This document shows, piece after piece, positions 54,741 through 63,340 of a stretch of DNA of 64,000 nucleotides (position 1 is the first letter of the stretch; each line of letters opens with the position of its first letter). The notes under the pieces are model-generated. The model was given only the letters and a program-made list of their open reading frames with translations, was not told where the DNA came from and searched no databases. The stretch is from assembly GCA_019925095.2 (NCBI GenBank), contig CM034414.1:5132501-5196500 (forward strand), given 5' to 3'. Position numbers and translations under genes: made by a program. This stretch comes from Dendrolimus kikuchii. Taxonomy: Eukaryota > Arthropoda > Insecta > Lepidoptera > Lasiocampidae.

Positions 54741-55309
54741 CTTTTGTACTTGTATGTTAAAGAAGGAGTTGTTTTATTTATTGTTAGGTATTGTTTTTTT
54801 TTTAATTGTGAACTGTTTTTGTAATATAGAAAAAGTAAATAAGGTGTTTGTTGTCTTTGGGAACCCTAGGGCCCAATTCTGCTATTATTATCTCGTCAAA
54901 ATTGTCGGACACTATCCTATCCTATCCTCTCAATGGTAATGCTGCCTGATTTCTGTATTCTGTTAATTTCAATGGTGTGTCTGTGGCATGCCACTCTTTA
55001 TATATAAATATTTAGAAGTGAAAACTCGTGAAATAAATGATTACAATTTTTGATAGCTTTCCATTTCTAAAAATTTTTTAAATATTCTCAAATCTCCAAA
55101 AAAAGTGTTAATAAGTATCGAAAACCATCAAAAACCACTGAAGACCAGTGGAGATCATCGAAAAAAATCTTATTTCGTTGCATTAAAGTTCGAAATTTTA
55201 TAATAATATGCAGCGGTCAGCATTTTTCATTTCGGTTCACACATTTTTTCGTCTAGCCCCCATCCGCGGAGTAACGTGTGATAAGTATGTTTTAAAAGAT
55301 ACAGTTAAC
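54741..55309. other. unassigned AT-rich sequence
   Basis: No gene or repeat recognised. A short ATCCTATCCTATCCTC run is at 54,914. Confidence 0.3.
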
Positions 55310-55580
55310 AGAAATAAAATTTTACAAATACAATAGGCGGTCATATCGCTATTAGCGATTTCTTCCAGACAACCTTTGGATGGACAAATATTTGATAAGA
55401 ACAGAGGTATATTGCATTATTCTCACTATCGAACCAGTATCTTATAAATATATACATACATTAATAAATTATAAAAATTATACTAATATACATAAATACA
55501 TACATAACTTCATGCCAGTTCCCTTGCGGGGTAGGCACGAACAACAGAGTGCCATTTAGGCTTATTCTTACACACCTCAC
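55310..55580 (-). repeat. LINE 3' tail plus an R2 end fragment
   Basis: 55,318-55,380: ACAATAGGCGGTCATATCGC, TATTAGCGATTTCTTCCAGA (hairpin tail). 55,494-55,580: CATACATAACTTCATGCCAG to CTTACACACCTCAC, an R2 fragment of under 90 bp. Confidence 0.7.
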
Positions 55581-55849
55581 TATACTAATATGATATATGT
55601 AAACAAAATATTATAAAATACATTTACATAAATAAATATAACACTAGAAAAAGCTGACAATAACTGCTGCTGCATCCTTAAATTGAGCTATAATAATCCT
55701 GCACAAGTCTATTGAAAAATGAAAAAGTGTTTTCTCCATACAAAATGTATGGGGAAATGAGTTTACCAACCGCAAAAAGCGCGTAAAAAGCGAGTTAAGT
55801 TGGTAAAATTCATGACGTCACACATGTTCCTGTCGTGGTCCGTTTGTGC
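55581..55849. other. unassigned; left margin of the Maverick-like region
   Basis: CCATACAAAATGTATGGGG and TTACCAACCGC / AGTTGGTAAAATTC are small palindromes at 55,737 and 55,761-55,809. I could not identify an element terminus here. Confidence 0.3.
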
Positions 55850-56480
55850 GCCGCCTGTTGTTGTTGTTGGTGGTAAAGATGATGTGTGTACGTTTTCTGC
55901 GGCCGCCTGTTGGTGTTGTTGGTGGTAAAGATGATGTACGTTTTCTGCCGCCTGTTGGTGTTGTTGGTGGTAAAGATGATGTACGTTTTCTGCAGCCGGT
56001 GGTGGTTGTTGCGTCTGTTGTCGATGCGTGGAGGTTGTTGATGGTGAGGGTGTGTTAAGGTGTGGTGAAGATGCTGCGGCGGTTTGGTAAAGGTGTGGGT
56101 TGCTGCGACGGTTGTCGGTGCGTGCGCCGGTGTTGTTGGTGGGTTGCTGCGGCGGTTGTCGGTGCGTGCGTTGGGCGGTTGCTGCGGCGGTTGTCGGTGC
56201 GTGGACTCTACGCCGCCTTGGTAAAGATGATGTACGTTTTCTGCAGGGTGGTTGTTGCGTCTGTTGTCGATGCGTGGAGGTTGTTGATGGTGAGGGTGTG
56301 TTAAGGTGTGGTGAAGGTGCTGCGGCGGTTGTCGGTGCGTGCGCCGGTGTTGTTTTGGTGGGTGTGGGTTGCTGCGGCGGTTGTCGGTGCGTGGACTCTA
56401 CGCCGCCTGTTGGTGGTAAAGGTGTGTGGAGGGTGGTAAAGGTGGGTTAAGGTGCGGCGTCGGTGTTGTCGATGAGGTGG
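55850..56480 (+). repeat. G/T-rich hierarchical minisatellite
   Basis: A 45-bp unit with GGTGTTGTTGGTGGTAAAGA is repeated about three times at 55,855-55,995 and would read P-P-V-G-V-V-G-G-K-D-D-V-R-F-L per unit. CGGTTGTCGGTGCGTG recurs at least five times at 56,110-56,400. A larger block (TTGTCGATGCGTGGAGGTTG onward) is duplicated at 56,018 and 56,258. The plus strand has very few C/A runs, and G-runs near 56,413-56,450 could form G-quadruplexes. The frame is not maintained, so I do not call a gene. Confidence 0.8.
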
Positions 56481-56826
56481 TGCCCCCGGTTATTTTGATG
56501 ATGGCAGGGGTCATAGAGCTCTGGTGCTGGTCGCTGCGGTGTGGACCGGATATGTTCCGTTGATAAGAGTGAGTATGTGTTAATGCAATCTATTGTATTA
56601 TATTGTAACGATTTCCGGATAAATCTTCGTGGGGAGATAAGAATATTACGTAAGAAGCGTTGTAACGGTTAAAACATTGTCGGCTAGCTTTTAAAGCATG
56701 ATGATTTTGTATATATATATTAGCGGGTATTGAGTATTATTAAGCATAATGTGTTGTGAAGCAGAGTGTTAGAGATCGTTGATTACCTTTCTCATCGAGT
56801 GTATTAATTTCTACAATTCTGAAACA
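56481..56826. promoter_or_regulatory. intergenic leader of the BIR gene with a TATA-like box
   Basis: GTATATATATATTAGCG at 56,708-56,724 lies about 105 bp upstream of the BIR start codon and is the best TATA-like candidate. No other element was recognised. The assignment is inference. Confidence 0.35.
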
Positions 56827-57126
56827 ATGCAAACAGGGGGTGTTGACGAGTGTGGACCATTTAAAACTGAATTATTGGAAACAACAACACATCCAAAGTA
56901 CAGCTGCAAAATCATGCGTTTAAATAGTTTTATCGATTGGCCTCGATGTATGAGACAGCGGCCTGTTGATCTTGCCGCGGCAGGTTTCTTCTACACCGGG
57001 CAAGGTGATAAGGTGCTATGTTTCCAGTGTGGTGGAGGATTAAAGGATTGGGAGCCTGAAGATGATCCATGGCAACAACATGTGCAATGGTTTAACCAGT
57101 GTGTTTATGTAAAACAGAGGAAATAA
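56827..57126 (+). CDS. single-BIR IAP-like protein
   Basis: A 99-codon protein made almost entirely of one baculovirus IAP repeat. I chose the ATG at 56,827; the frame is open further upstream to a TTG at 56,779 without an earlier ATG. From about residue 26 it shows the BIR order: R-L-N-S-F, W-P near residue 39, P-V-D-L-A-A-A-G-F-F-Y-T-G, then C-F-Q-C, W-E-P-E-D-D-P-W, H-V-Q-W-F and a final C. The Cys, Cys, His and Cys zinc ligands are all present. No RING or second BIR follows, so it is much shorter than typical IAPs. BIR proteins bind caspases or IAP antagonists and block apoptosis; that role is inferred from family only. The stop codon overlaps an AATAAA. The gene runs tail to tail with the DNA polymerase 34 bp away, suggesting it is a cargo gene of the Maverick/adintovirus-like element. 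No introns are visible. Confidence 0.88.
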   Translation: MQTGGVDECGPFKTELLETTTHPKYSCKIMRLNSFIDWPRCMRQRPVDLAAAGFFYTGQGDKVLCFQCGGGLKDWEPEDDPWQQHVQWFNQCVYVKQRK

Positions 57127-57160
57127 AACAAGTTTAAATACAAAGAATGCATTTTTTTAT

Positions 57161-59761
57161 TTACTTAGAACTATTAGAATTTATTTCAAAATGCCCCCAT
57201 GCCAATGTGTTTATATTGTCATTACAAATATACCTTTTATCATCATTCCCTGATATGACTTTTTTTCTTTTCACTTGTGTATAAATATTATGCTTATCGC
57301 TAGTAAAAGTAACCATATTGTCATATAACTCATAATCTTGCCCTAGAGCTTTTCTATAATTTTCAAAATTCAACTTTCTAACAATTGCTGCAGACGTTCC
57401 TTTATCTTTTTTAACGAGTAGATCGTTTTGGAAAATATATGCATACATTTTAGATCGAAGCCCTATGAACTCCTTAACGATACATCCGTTGGTTTCATCT
57501 TTCATTTTACCAACAACCTTCTTGTTTGCTAGAGGTAGATTATAGGTATTGTTTAGGGGAAAATCGGAGGTATCGAATCTGTCCATCAAGTCGCATTTGA
57601 TGTCTTCATAAAAGTTGTCTGTTTTAATTTCATATATAAGGGAATCGGTGTCGGTGTAGAGCAGTTGTATATTTGTATTATATTTAGGCTGCATGTATGA
57701 ATAGTGGAAATCATACATAACATACTTTGAAAGTTCTAGTACAGTAAATCCTACATATATAGGTTTATCATATAACAAAGTGGTTTTATTCATTTGTATC
57801 GCTACAAAATTTTCCGAAAAGACCTTACAACTATGAAAGTTGGGGCGAGCAATGTATCTCTCAGCACCGTACCTACACTTGGTTTTACTACTTTTATCAC
57901 TCCACGTGTTGCATAATTTTACATCGACTCGTTTAGCTACATTTTCTATAGTTTTACCAAATATTGAGTTATTCATTAATTTATAAAAATCTTTTTCAAA
58001 TGCACTCGTTGCCTCGGTTCTCATTGAAGTATTTAAATCAATGTAGGATTTGAGCCAAGGTGATTGGTTAAAAGACAAAATCCTATGAATTTTTTTACAT
58101 ACTAATCCATTTTTCACACATTGTTTTAAATTCATATAATGTATAATATAATTTTTTTTTTCGTTTAGAGTGAGTAAAAGTTTTTTACTTTTAGAATTAG
58201 GCGGCGCTTTAGATTCGGCACAAAATGGATAGTCACTGTGTAAATTATGTAGGGATTCGGGATACTCAATATCGACCTCTAAAAAATAACCTATATTAGA
58301 GTCAGGTTGTTGCGTGAGTATGTTGAACGCATCAACTTCACTTTGCGATAACCATACAAAGTTAGCGTGTGGGAGATATTTACTCATGGCATCGCCATAC
58401 AAATTATTAACATCCAAGTAAATAATGAATGTAGAGTCGTGTGTGGGGTTGTATGTGTCTAAAAACTTATTATTGGCTTTACAATGTCTCTTGGAAACTT
58501 GGCTGATTCCACCCCGAATTCCAGATTGTATGAATTGAATCATTTCATAGTCGGTGAGAAGCTCAAGAGTCACTCCAGTTTTTTTCATCATAGCATCCCA
58601 AGAAAGGGAGGGTGCTGTAAGATATCTACAAGGGTCCAGTTGGTATGCACTCATACATATACTGCGAAAATTTTCAAAGACTGCCGCCAACAATAGGACA
58701 TCAGTTTTGAGATATAAATCACAGTATTCGCCCAAAGTCTTTATCTTAAATTTTTCCCACACCATAAGAGCGTGAAGATAATCGTCCTCAGATATGTCTG
58801 TCTGGGTTAGCTCACTAAAGAATGCCTCTTTGGGGGGTAAAGATTTTTCTTCAAGTTTATCCCAAGAGTCGACATATTCATAGGGAAAGACACCCTTTCG
58901 AGTCAATAAGCTCTGTTGTTCGGGGTTAGGGAAGTGATTATATAGTATTTCTAATTTGTTTTTAGAGAGATTTCTAACTAGTTTATCTAAGCTTGAGGAC
59001 ATAAATTTAAAAGAGTCAACAAATCGTAAAGTGATTTCACTTTTACCATCATCTTCTTTGAAATATAACTTTTTACTAAATGTTATGTATTTTTCCTTGT
59101 TGCTGGCAATACATTCAATGCGTTCAGTGTCCTTATCTGCCAGCTCTTTGATAAATAAGTGACTATCATAACCGCTTAAATTATGGAAAAATATGGGGAT
59201 ATAATTTGGTTTGGAAAAGTTTACATTACATTTACTATGCGCCATTCCTCTAATTTTTCCCGTAAAGTGACAATGATCAACCACCTTAACATCCGTTGAT
59301 TGAAAAGGTTGTTCGCAAATATGACAGTTGGGTAATGATGTGATTTTAGGAGTTAAATTGTTCTTGTCATACGGTACTATCTGCGAGTAAATATTGGCAA
59401 TGCGGTTGGCATCTGAATAAATGTTATCTATAAACTTTTTTACACAATCTTCACCACGATATGTGACGAATTTTGACAGAGACGCGTCATAGTTACAATG
59501 TAAATAATAAGCGAAGCTACAAGGGACATGTTTATGACTAAAATACGTATTATTTTTATGTGTGTCGTTAAGAGGGCAGAGCAACGATTCAAAATCAGCA
59601 TAAATAACAAATGGTGCGGGCAATTGATTATGAAAGTTTTTAAAAGTTATACACTTATTTTCTATAGTGGGTAATGTAATTAACGATTTTTCACAACCTC
59701 TTGTCTTATGAAGTTTCAATTTACACTCAGTTGAAAAATGCATTAGACAGCTATCACACAA
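57161..59761 (-). CDS. polB: protein-primed family B DNA polymerase (Maverick/Polinton or adintovirus type)
   Basis: An uninterrupted 866-codon frame. In order: C2H2-like zinc finger (C2, C5, H18, C23); exonuclease I block Y-A-D-F-E-S (54-59); an inserted HNH-like zinc site (C146, C149, D-H-C-H at 162-165, C178); exonuclease II N-L-S-G-Y-D (194-199); exonuclease III Y-L-K-T-D-V-L-L (350-357); polymerase motif A L-D-V-N-N-L-Y-G (449-456); motif B K-L-M-N-N-S-I-F-G-K-T (594-604); motif C Y-T-D-T-D-S (702-707); and L-R-S-K-M-Y-A-Y (768-775). Both catalytic acid pairs are present. The family copies element DNA from a terminal protein. The N-terminus is short: there is no ATG before codon 7, the frame hits a stop at 59,774-59,776, and similar coding sequence (S-Q-I-T-K-H-K) continues in another frame across a 9-T run, so a one-base indel plus a rearrangement near 59,800 removed the usual N-terminal part. 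The stop codon overlaps an AATAAA. Probably incomplete as a working enzyme. Confidence 0.93.
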   Translation of the reverse strand: MCDSCLMHFSTECKLKLHKTRGCEKSLITLPTIENKCITFKNFHNQLPAPFVIYADFESLLCPLNDTHKNNTYFSHKHVPCSFAYYLHCNYDASLSKFVTYRGEDCVKKFIDNIYSDANRIANIYSQIVPYDKNNLTPKITSLPNCHICEQPFQSTDVKVVDHCHFTGKIRGMAHSKCNVNFSKPNYIPIFFHNLSGYDSHLFIKELADKDTERIECIASNKEKYITFSKKLYFKEDDGKSEITLRFVDSFKFMSSSLDKLVRNLSKNKLEILYNHFPNPEQQSLLTRKGVFPYEYVDSWDKLEEKSLPPKEAFFSELTQTDISEDDYLHALMVWEKFKIKTLGEYCDLYLKTDVLLLAAVFENFRSICMSAYQLDPCRYLTAPSLSWDAMMKKTGVTLELLTDYEMIQFIQSGIRGGISQVSKRHCKANNKFLDTYNPTHDSTFIIYLDVNNLYGDAMSKYLPHANFVWLSQSEVDAFNILTQQPDSNIGYFLEVDIEYPESLHNLHSDYPFCAESKAPPNSKSKKLLLTLNEKKNYIIHYMNLKQCVKNGLVCKKIHRILSFNQSPWLKSYIDLNTSMRTEATSAFEKDFYKLMNNSIFGKTIENVAKRVDVKLCNTWSDKSSKTKCRYGAERYIARPNFHSCKVFSENFVAIQMNKTTLLYDKPIYVGFTVLELSKYVMYDFHYSYMQPKYNTNIQLLYTDTDSLIYEIKTDNFYEDIKCDLMDRFDTSDFPLNNTYNLPLANKKVVGKMKDETNGCIVKEFIGLRSKMYAYIFQNDLLVKKDKGTSAAIVRKLNFENYRKALGQDYELYDNMVTFTSDKHNIYTQVKRKKVISGNDDKRYICNDNINTLAWGHFEINSNSSK

Positions 59762-59773
59762 AAAAAAATTTCC

Positions 59774-59811
59774 TTATGTTTCGTAATCTGTGAAATACAT
59801 GTGAAAATAAA
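59774..59811 (-). pseudogene. out-of-frame upstream scrap of the polymerase gene
   Basis: On the minus strand these bases read S-Q-I-T-K-H-K-E ahead of the zinc finger in a different frame. They are separated from the main frame by a homopolymer run of nine T. Beyond about 59,800 the sequence changes to the orphan gene family on the opposite strand, marking a rearrangement breakpoint. Confidence 0.5.
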
Positions 59812-60415
59812 ATGTCTGACATTACTTACAATCAATTATTAAATAAACTTAAAATGTTAAATGGAAATATCAATGGTGTTATAAAGGAGGGACTGTAGAA
59901 AAAAAACTTTTAGATTTCTTAAATTTTTCTTATTTTAATATAGAAGAACTAGGTTGTCCCAAAGTGGAAAAAATTAGAACTGAATTAAATTTACAATATT
60001 TAAAAAATTTCGAAAGACATATTATGTTTGATAATGTATCATTTCAGTGGTGTGGAGGTTATAGCTTTTGTTTTATGGTTAAAAAAATACTTAAATACTT
60101 GTTGAGAAATTATGTGAAAAAAAAATACATTATACCATTAAGTAAATTACATGGAGATGTTCATCAAGTTTTAATTTACATATACTAAGAAAGCCAATTT
60201 AATGATAATAACATTTTTACATTTGGGAAAAATATACAAACTTATCAAGAAGACACTATAGGAGATATCAATCTCGAATTTAAAGAGTGCTTAGATTTTT
60301 GATGTGATGTTTTGAAGATTATAATATGTTTACAGAAAAAAATTAGGAAACGTAATGGTGAACGTTTTACTAGCTTGTCTGAGTGAAGGTTTATGTTTAG
60401 TTTAGACAAATAATT
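59812..60415 (+). pseudogene. orphan Maverick-region gene family, copy 1
   Basis: Starts ATG-TCT-GAC (M-S-D-I-T-Y-N-Q-L-L). After a small frame break it encodes K-L-L-D-F-L-N-F-S-Y-F-N-I-E-E-L-G, L-N-L-Q-Y-L-K-N-F-E-R-H, then W-C-G-G-Y-S-F-C-F-M, then P-L-S-K-L-H-G-D-V-H-Q-V-L-I-Y-I-Y, then N-I-Q-T-Y-Q-E-D-T and V-N-V-L-L-A-C-L-S-E-G-L. Several indels and stops break it. I do not recognise the family. Near-identical copies lie in inverse orientation at 62,456-64,000, so it is repeated within this element. Confidence 0.7.
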
Positions 60416-60454
60416 AGCAGGTAAAAAAGTTTTAATTGTGTAGAATCGTGTGAA

Positions 60455-60670
60455 ATAAATGTTAAATGGAATTAATAAATATCAATGGTGTGTTATAAGG
60501 GGGGACTGTTGAAAAACTTTTAGATTTCTTAAAATTGTCTTCTTTTAATATAGGTTGTCCTAAAGTGGAAAAAATATAACTGAATTAAAAATTTCGAAAG
60601 ACATATTATCATGTTTGATAATAAGATGCGAATGTGTCATCATCGCAGGTTATAGCTTTAAAATATATAA
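60455..60670 (+). pseudogene. orphan gene family, copy 2 (fragment)
   Basis: AATATCAATGGTGTGTTATA, then CTTTTAGATTTCTTAAAATT and AGGTTGTCCTAAAGTGG, then ACATATTATCATGTTTGATA, parallels the first 250 bp of copy 1 in the same orientation with several deletions. Confidence 0.7.
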
Positions 60671-60764
60671 TTGAATTGTGCTTGTGTGTGTGTGTATACT
60701 TTATTTGATAAAAGCGAATGTAATATATATATGTTAATTAAGTAAATTGAAATAAAACACTTGC
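60671..60764. other. short AT-rich spacer with (TG)n
   Basis: GTGTGTGTGTGTATAC and an AATAAAAC word. Nothing else seen. Confidence 0.4.
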
Positions 60765-61433
60765 TTATTGTATGTTGTTATCTTTATTTATCCAACTTGT
60801 AGAATTTATACCGAACCACTTTACAAGAACTTTTTTACCCTTTCTTTTCAACACTTTCTGCACTAAGTATACATCGGGATATTTAACTTTTTGCAATTCA
60901 TGCTCGTAGAATCCTCCCAAGATGGAATGCTTCTGTTCATCTTGTAGGTGATAGGTTATTGGATTGGTGATATTAACGTTAACAATTCGAAATATTTCCG
61001 CACTCCAATTTCCGGTATAACCTTTGGAAAAAGTTGATTTATATTTACTGATTCGTACATAATCACCTCATTTGTACTTTGGTTTAGAGCCTGTTGTTAT
61101 GGTTAGGCGTGTTCCTTATCAATATGATAAAGACAAAGTTGTCTTTTATTTTCCCACAAAAGCTAGATTCACACTCGCTGGGGCAACCCCGATAGTGCGA
61201 TGTATTTTTTTATTATATTTATTCATTATATCAGTAAGCTCTTGACCAATCCATTTGTATGAACCTTTATAGGTAAAGCGCTGCCAAAGCCAAGTTTTTA
61301 TCGTTCTAATGAATCTTTCCGCAATAGAGGCCTTCATCACACTGTACGTTGAATAATGATTTATGTTAAACTTTCTCATTACATCCTGGAACTTTTGATT
61401 GAAAAATTCTCTCCCATCATCCGACTGATCATA
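60765..61433 (-). pseudogene. int: Maverick/Polinton retroviral-type integrase, C-terminal two thirds
   Basis: The minus strand from 61,433 reads Q-S-D-D-G-R-E-F-F-N, then Y-S-V-M-K-A-S-I-A-E-R-F-I-R-T-I-K, the end of an rve integrase core including the conserved second-Asp region and the catalytic Glu region (A-S-I-A-E-R-F). After a stop at 61,143 and a frameshift, the C-terminal part continues: P-K-Y-K, an in-frame TGA at 61,068-61,070, then G-D-Y-V-R-I-S-K-Y-K, G-G-F-Y-E-H-E-L and a chromodomain-like V-L-K-R-K-G-K-K-V-L-V-K-W-F-G, ending at 60,765. The N-terminal zinc-binding part and first catalytic Asp are absent: the frame meets a stop at 61,434-61,436, where capsid-derived sequence begins. 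Integrases of this type insert Polintons into chromosomes; this one is dead. Confidence 0.88.
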
Positions 61434-61436
61434 CTA

Positions 61437-61686
61437 TGGATCGAAGAGCTTCAATGTGCAAATCGCTCCGAGTCACTTCAAAACAAAGAGCCCCCTGATC
61501 GTCATCGACTGTTCCCGACAAACAGATACACTTAACTCGGGTGTCAACGGTGTGATTGATATCAAATTAGAGTTGGAGTTTAAAAAACCAGTTGCAGATG
61601 GTACAACCGCCTACTGTCTCATTCTAAACGACTCCCTGTTTCAATACAGTCTGTTGACCAAATCAGTTCGAAAAATAACTCAATAG
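61437..61686 (+). pseudogene. Polinton capsid-like protein, C-terminal fragment
   Basis: An open frame runs S-K-S-F-N-V-Q-I, then K-S-P-L-I-V-I-D-C-S-R-Q-T-D, then I-D-I-K-L-E-L-E-F, then T-T-A-Y-C-L-I-L-N-D-S and L-L-T-K-S-V-R-K-I, stop at 61,684. This block order is the one I associate with the C-terminus of the jelly-roll capsid-type protein of insect Mavericks, often annotated as F54H12.2-like. The rest of the gene is missing, cut at the junction with the integrase near 61,435. The identification is by remembered family pattern and is moderate. Confidence 0.6.
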
Positions 61687-62458
61687 CACTTGAGGAGACA
61701 TTCAAGAGCTTTCAATGTGCAAATCGCTTCCCACCCAGTTCAAAACAAAGAGCCCCCCGAACCGCCTACTGTCTCATTCTGAACGACTCCAAGTCAAAAT
61801 AAAGAGCCCCCGAACCGCCTACTGTCTCATTCTGAACGACTCCAAGTCAAAACAAAGAGCCCCCCGAACCGCCTACTGTCTCATTCTGAACGACTCCAAG
61901 GCAAAACAAACAGCCCTCGAACCGCCTACTGTCTCATTCTGAACGACTCCAAGGCAAAACAAAGAGCCCCCCGAACCGCCTACTGTCTCATTCTGAACGA
62001 CTCCCAGGCAAAACAAACAGCCCTCGAACCGCCTACTGTCTCATTCTGAACGACTCCAAGGCAAAACAAAGAGCCCCCGAACCGCCTACTGTCTCATTCT
62101 GAACGACTCCAAGGCAAAACAAAGAGCCCCCGAACCGCCTACTGTCTCATTCTGAACGACTCCATGGCAAAACAAAACAGCCCCCGAACCGCGTACTGTC
62201 TCATTCTGAACGACTCCAAGGCAAAACAAAGAGCCCCCGAACCGCCTACTGTCTCATTCTGAACGACTCCAAGGCAAAACAAAGAGCCTCCCGAACTCAT
62301 TCTGCCTACTGTCTCATTCTGAACGACTCCGAATCTCCTATACTGTCTCATTCTGAACGAAAAGCCCCCCCAAAGAGCCCCGAACCAAACAGTCGAACCG
62401 CCTACTGTCTCATTCTGAAAGTCAAAGTAAAGAGCCCCCGAACCGCCTACTGTCTATT
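61687..62458 (+). repeat. 53-54-bp minisatellite derived from the capsid fragment
   Basis: About 14 units, the last few degenerate, built on GAACCGCCTACTGTCTCATT, CTGAACGACTCCAAGG and CAAAACAAAGAGCCCCC. Each half of the unit matches a separate part of the capsid frame at 61,441-61,640: CAAAACAAAGAGCCCCC at 61,480 and CCGCCTACTGTCTCATTCT at 61,607. The first unit (61,711-61,790) still carries TTCAATGTGCAAATCGCTTC, as at 61,450. It therefore grew from an internally deleted duplicate. Units alternate between 53 and 54 bp, so no frame persists. Confidence 0.9.
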
Positions 62459-62870
62459 CTGTAAACATATTATAATCTTCAAAACATCACTATCAAAAAT
62501 CTAAGCACTCTTTAAATTCGAGATTGATATCTCCTATAGTGTCTTCTTGATAAGTTTGTATATTTTTTCCATAATGTAAAAATGTTATACACCACTGCAA
62601 TGACACATTCACGTCTTATTATCAAACAAAATATGTCTTTCACAATTTTTTAAATATTGTAAATTTAATTCAGATAAATTTTTTCCACTTTGAGACAACC
62701 TAGTTCTTCTATATTAAAATAAGAAAAATTTAAGAAATCTAAAAGTTTTTTTCTACAGTCCCTCCTTTATAACACCATTGATATTTATTATTATTATTTC
62801 CATTTAACATTTTAAGTTTATATATTAATTGACTGTAAGTAATGTCAGACATTTTATTTTCACATGGTAA
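62459..62870 (-). pseudogene. orphan gene family, copy 3
   Basis: On the minus strand, from ATG-TCT-GAC at about 62,853, M-S-D-I-T-Y-S-Q-L-I, then the L-D-F-L-N-F-S-Y-F-N-I-E-E-L-G block. 62,459-62,587 is the N-I-Q-T-Y-Q-E-D-T block and is nearly base-for-base the reverse complement of 60,207-60,340. Frame-broken. Confidence 0.75.
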
Positions 62871-63340
62871 GCCATGTATATTTTTTTCACAAAAAATGAA
62901 ACGTTCTACTTTTTCTAGATAATAACTTGATGAACATCTCCATTGTACACAAACATAATATACAATTTAAAAAAATCTTTAGCACCTTTGTCTAAATGGT
63001 GTAATGTAATTTCTCAACAAGTATTTAAGTAATTTTTTTTAACCATAAAGCAAAAGCTATAACCTCTACACCACTGCAATGACACATTCACGTCTTATTA
63101 TCAAACAAAATATGTCTTTCACAATTTTTTAAATATTGTAAATTTAATTCAGATATAATTTTTTCCACTTTGAGACAACCTAGTTCTTCTATATTAAAAT
63201 AAGAAAAATTTAAGAAATCTAAAAGTTTTTTTTCTACAGTCCCTCTTTTATAACACCATTGATATTTATTATTATTATTTTCCATTTAACATTTTAAGTT
63301 TATATATTAATTGACTGTAAGTAATGTCAGACGTTTTATT
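62871..63340 (-). pseudogene. orphan gene family, copy 4
   Basis: The minus strand 63,285-63,088 reads Y-Q-W-C-Y-K-R-G-T-V-E-K-K-L-L, I-E-E-L-G, then N-L-Q-Y-L-K-N-C-E-R-H. An 8-base insertion before the W-C-x-G-Y-S-F-C block (63,075) causes a stop. It continues into F-C-E-K-N-I-H-G-L-P-C-E-N-like sequence near 62,880. It is over 90% similar by eye to copy 1. Confidence 0.75.

Noticed and set aside
55846..56450. Val/Gly/Arg-rich protein gene over the G/T tract
   Set aside because: Three overlapping frames are equally open, the repeats drift in length and no start context stands out. Composition alone explains the ORFs.
56735..56760. TAAG word upstream of the BIR gene as a baculovirus-type late promoter
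   Set aside because: A 4-base word is expected by chance in AT-rich DNA, and no baculovirus gene is present.
61715..61942. ORFs on both strands across the minisatellite (repeats of T-A-Y-C-L-I-L-N-D-S)
   Set aside because: They come from the capsid-derived unit. Unit lengths of 53 and 54 bp destroy any constant frame.
61687..62458. CRISPR-like array of regularly spaced direct repeats
   Set aside because: The 'spacers' are themselves repeated, the unit derives from the adjacent capsid frame, and the genome is eukaryotic. It is a minisatellite.
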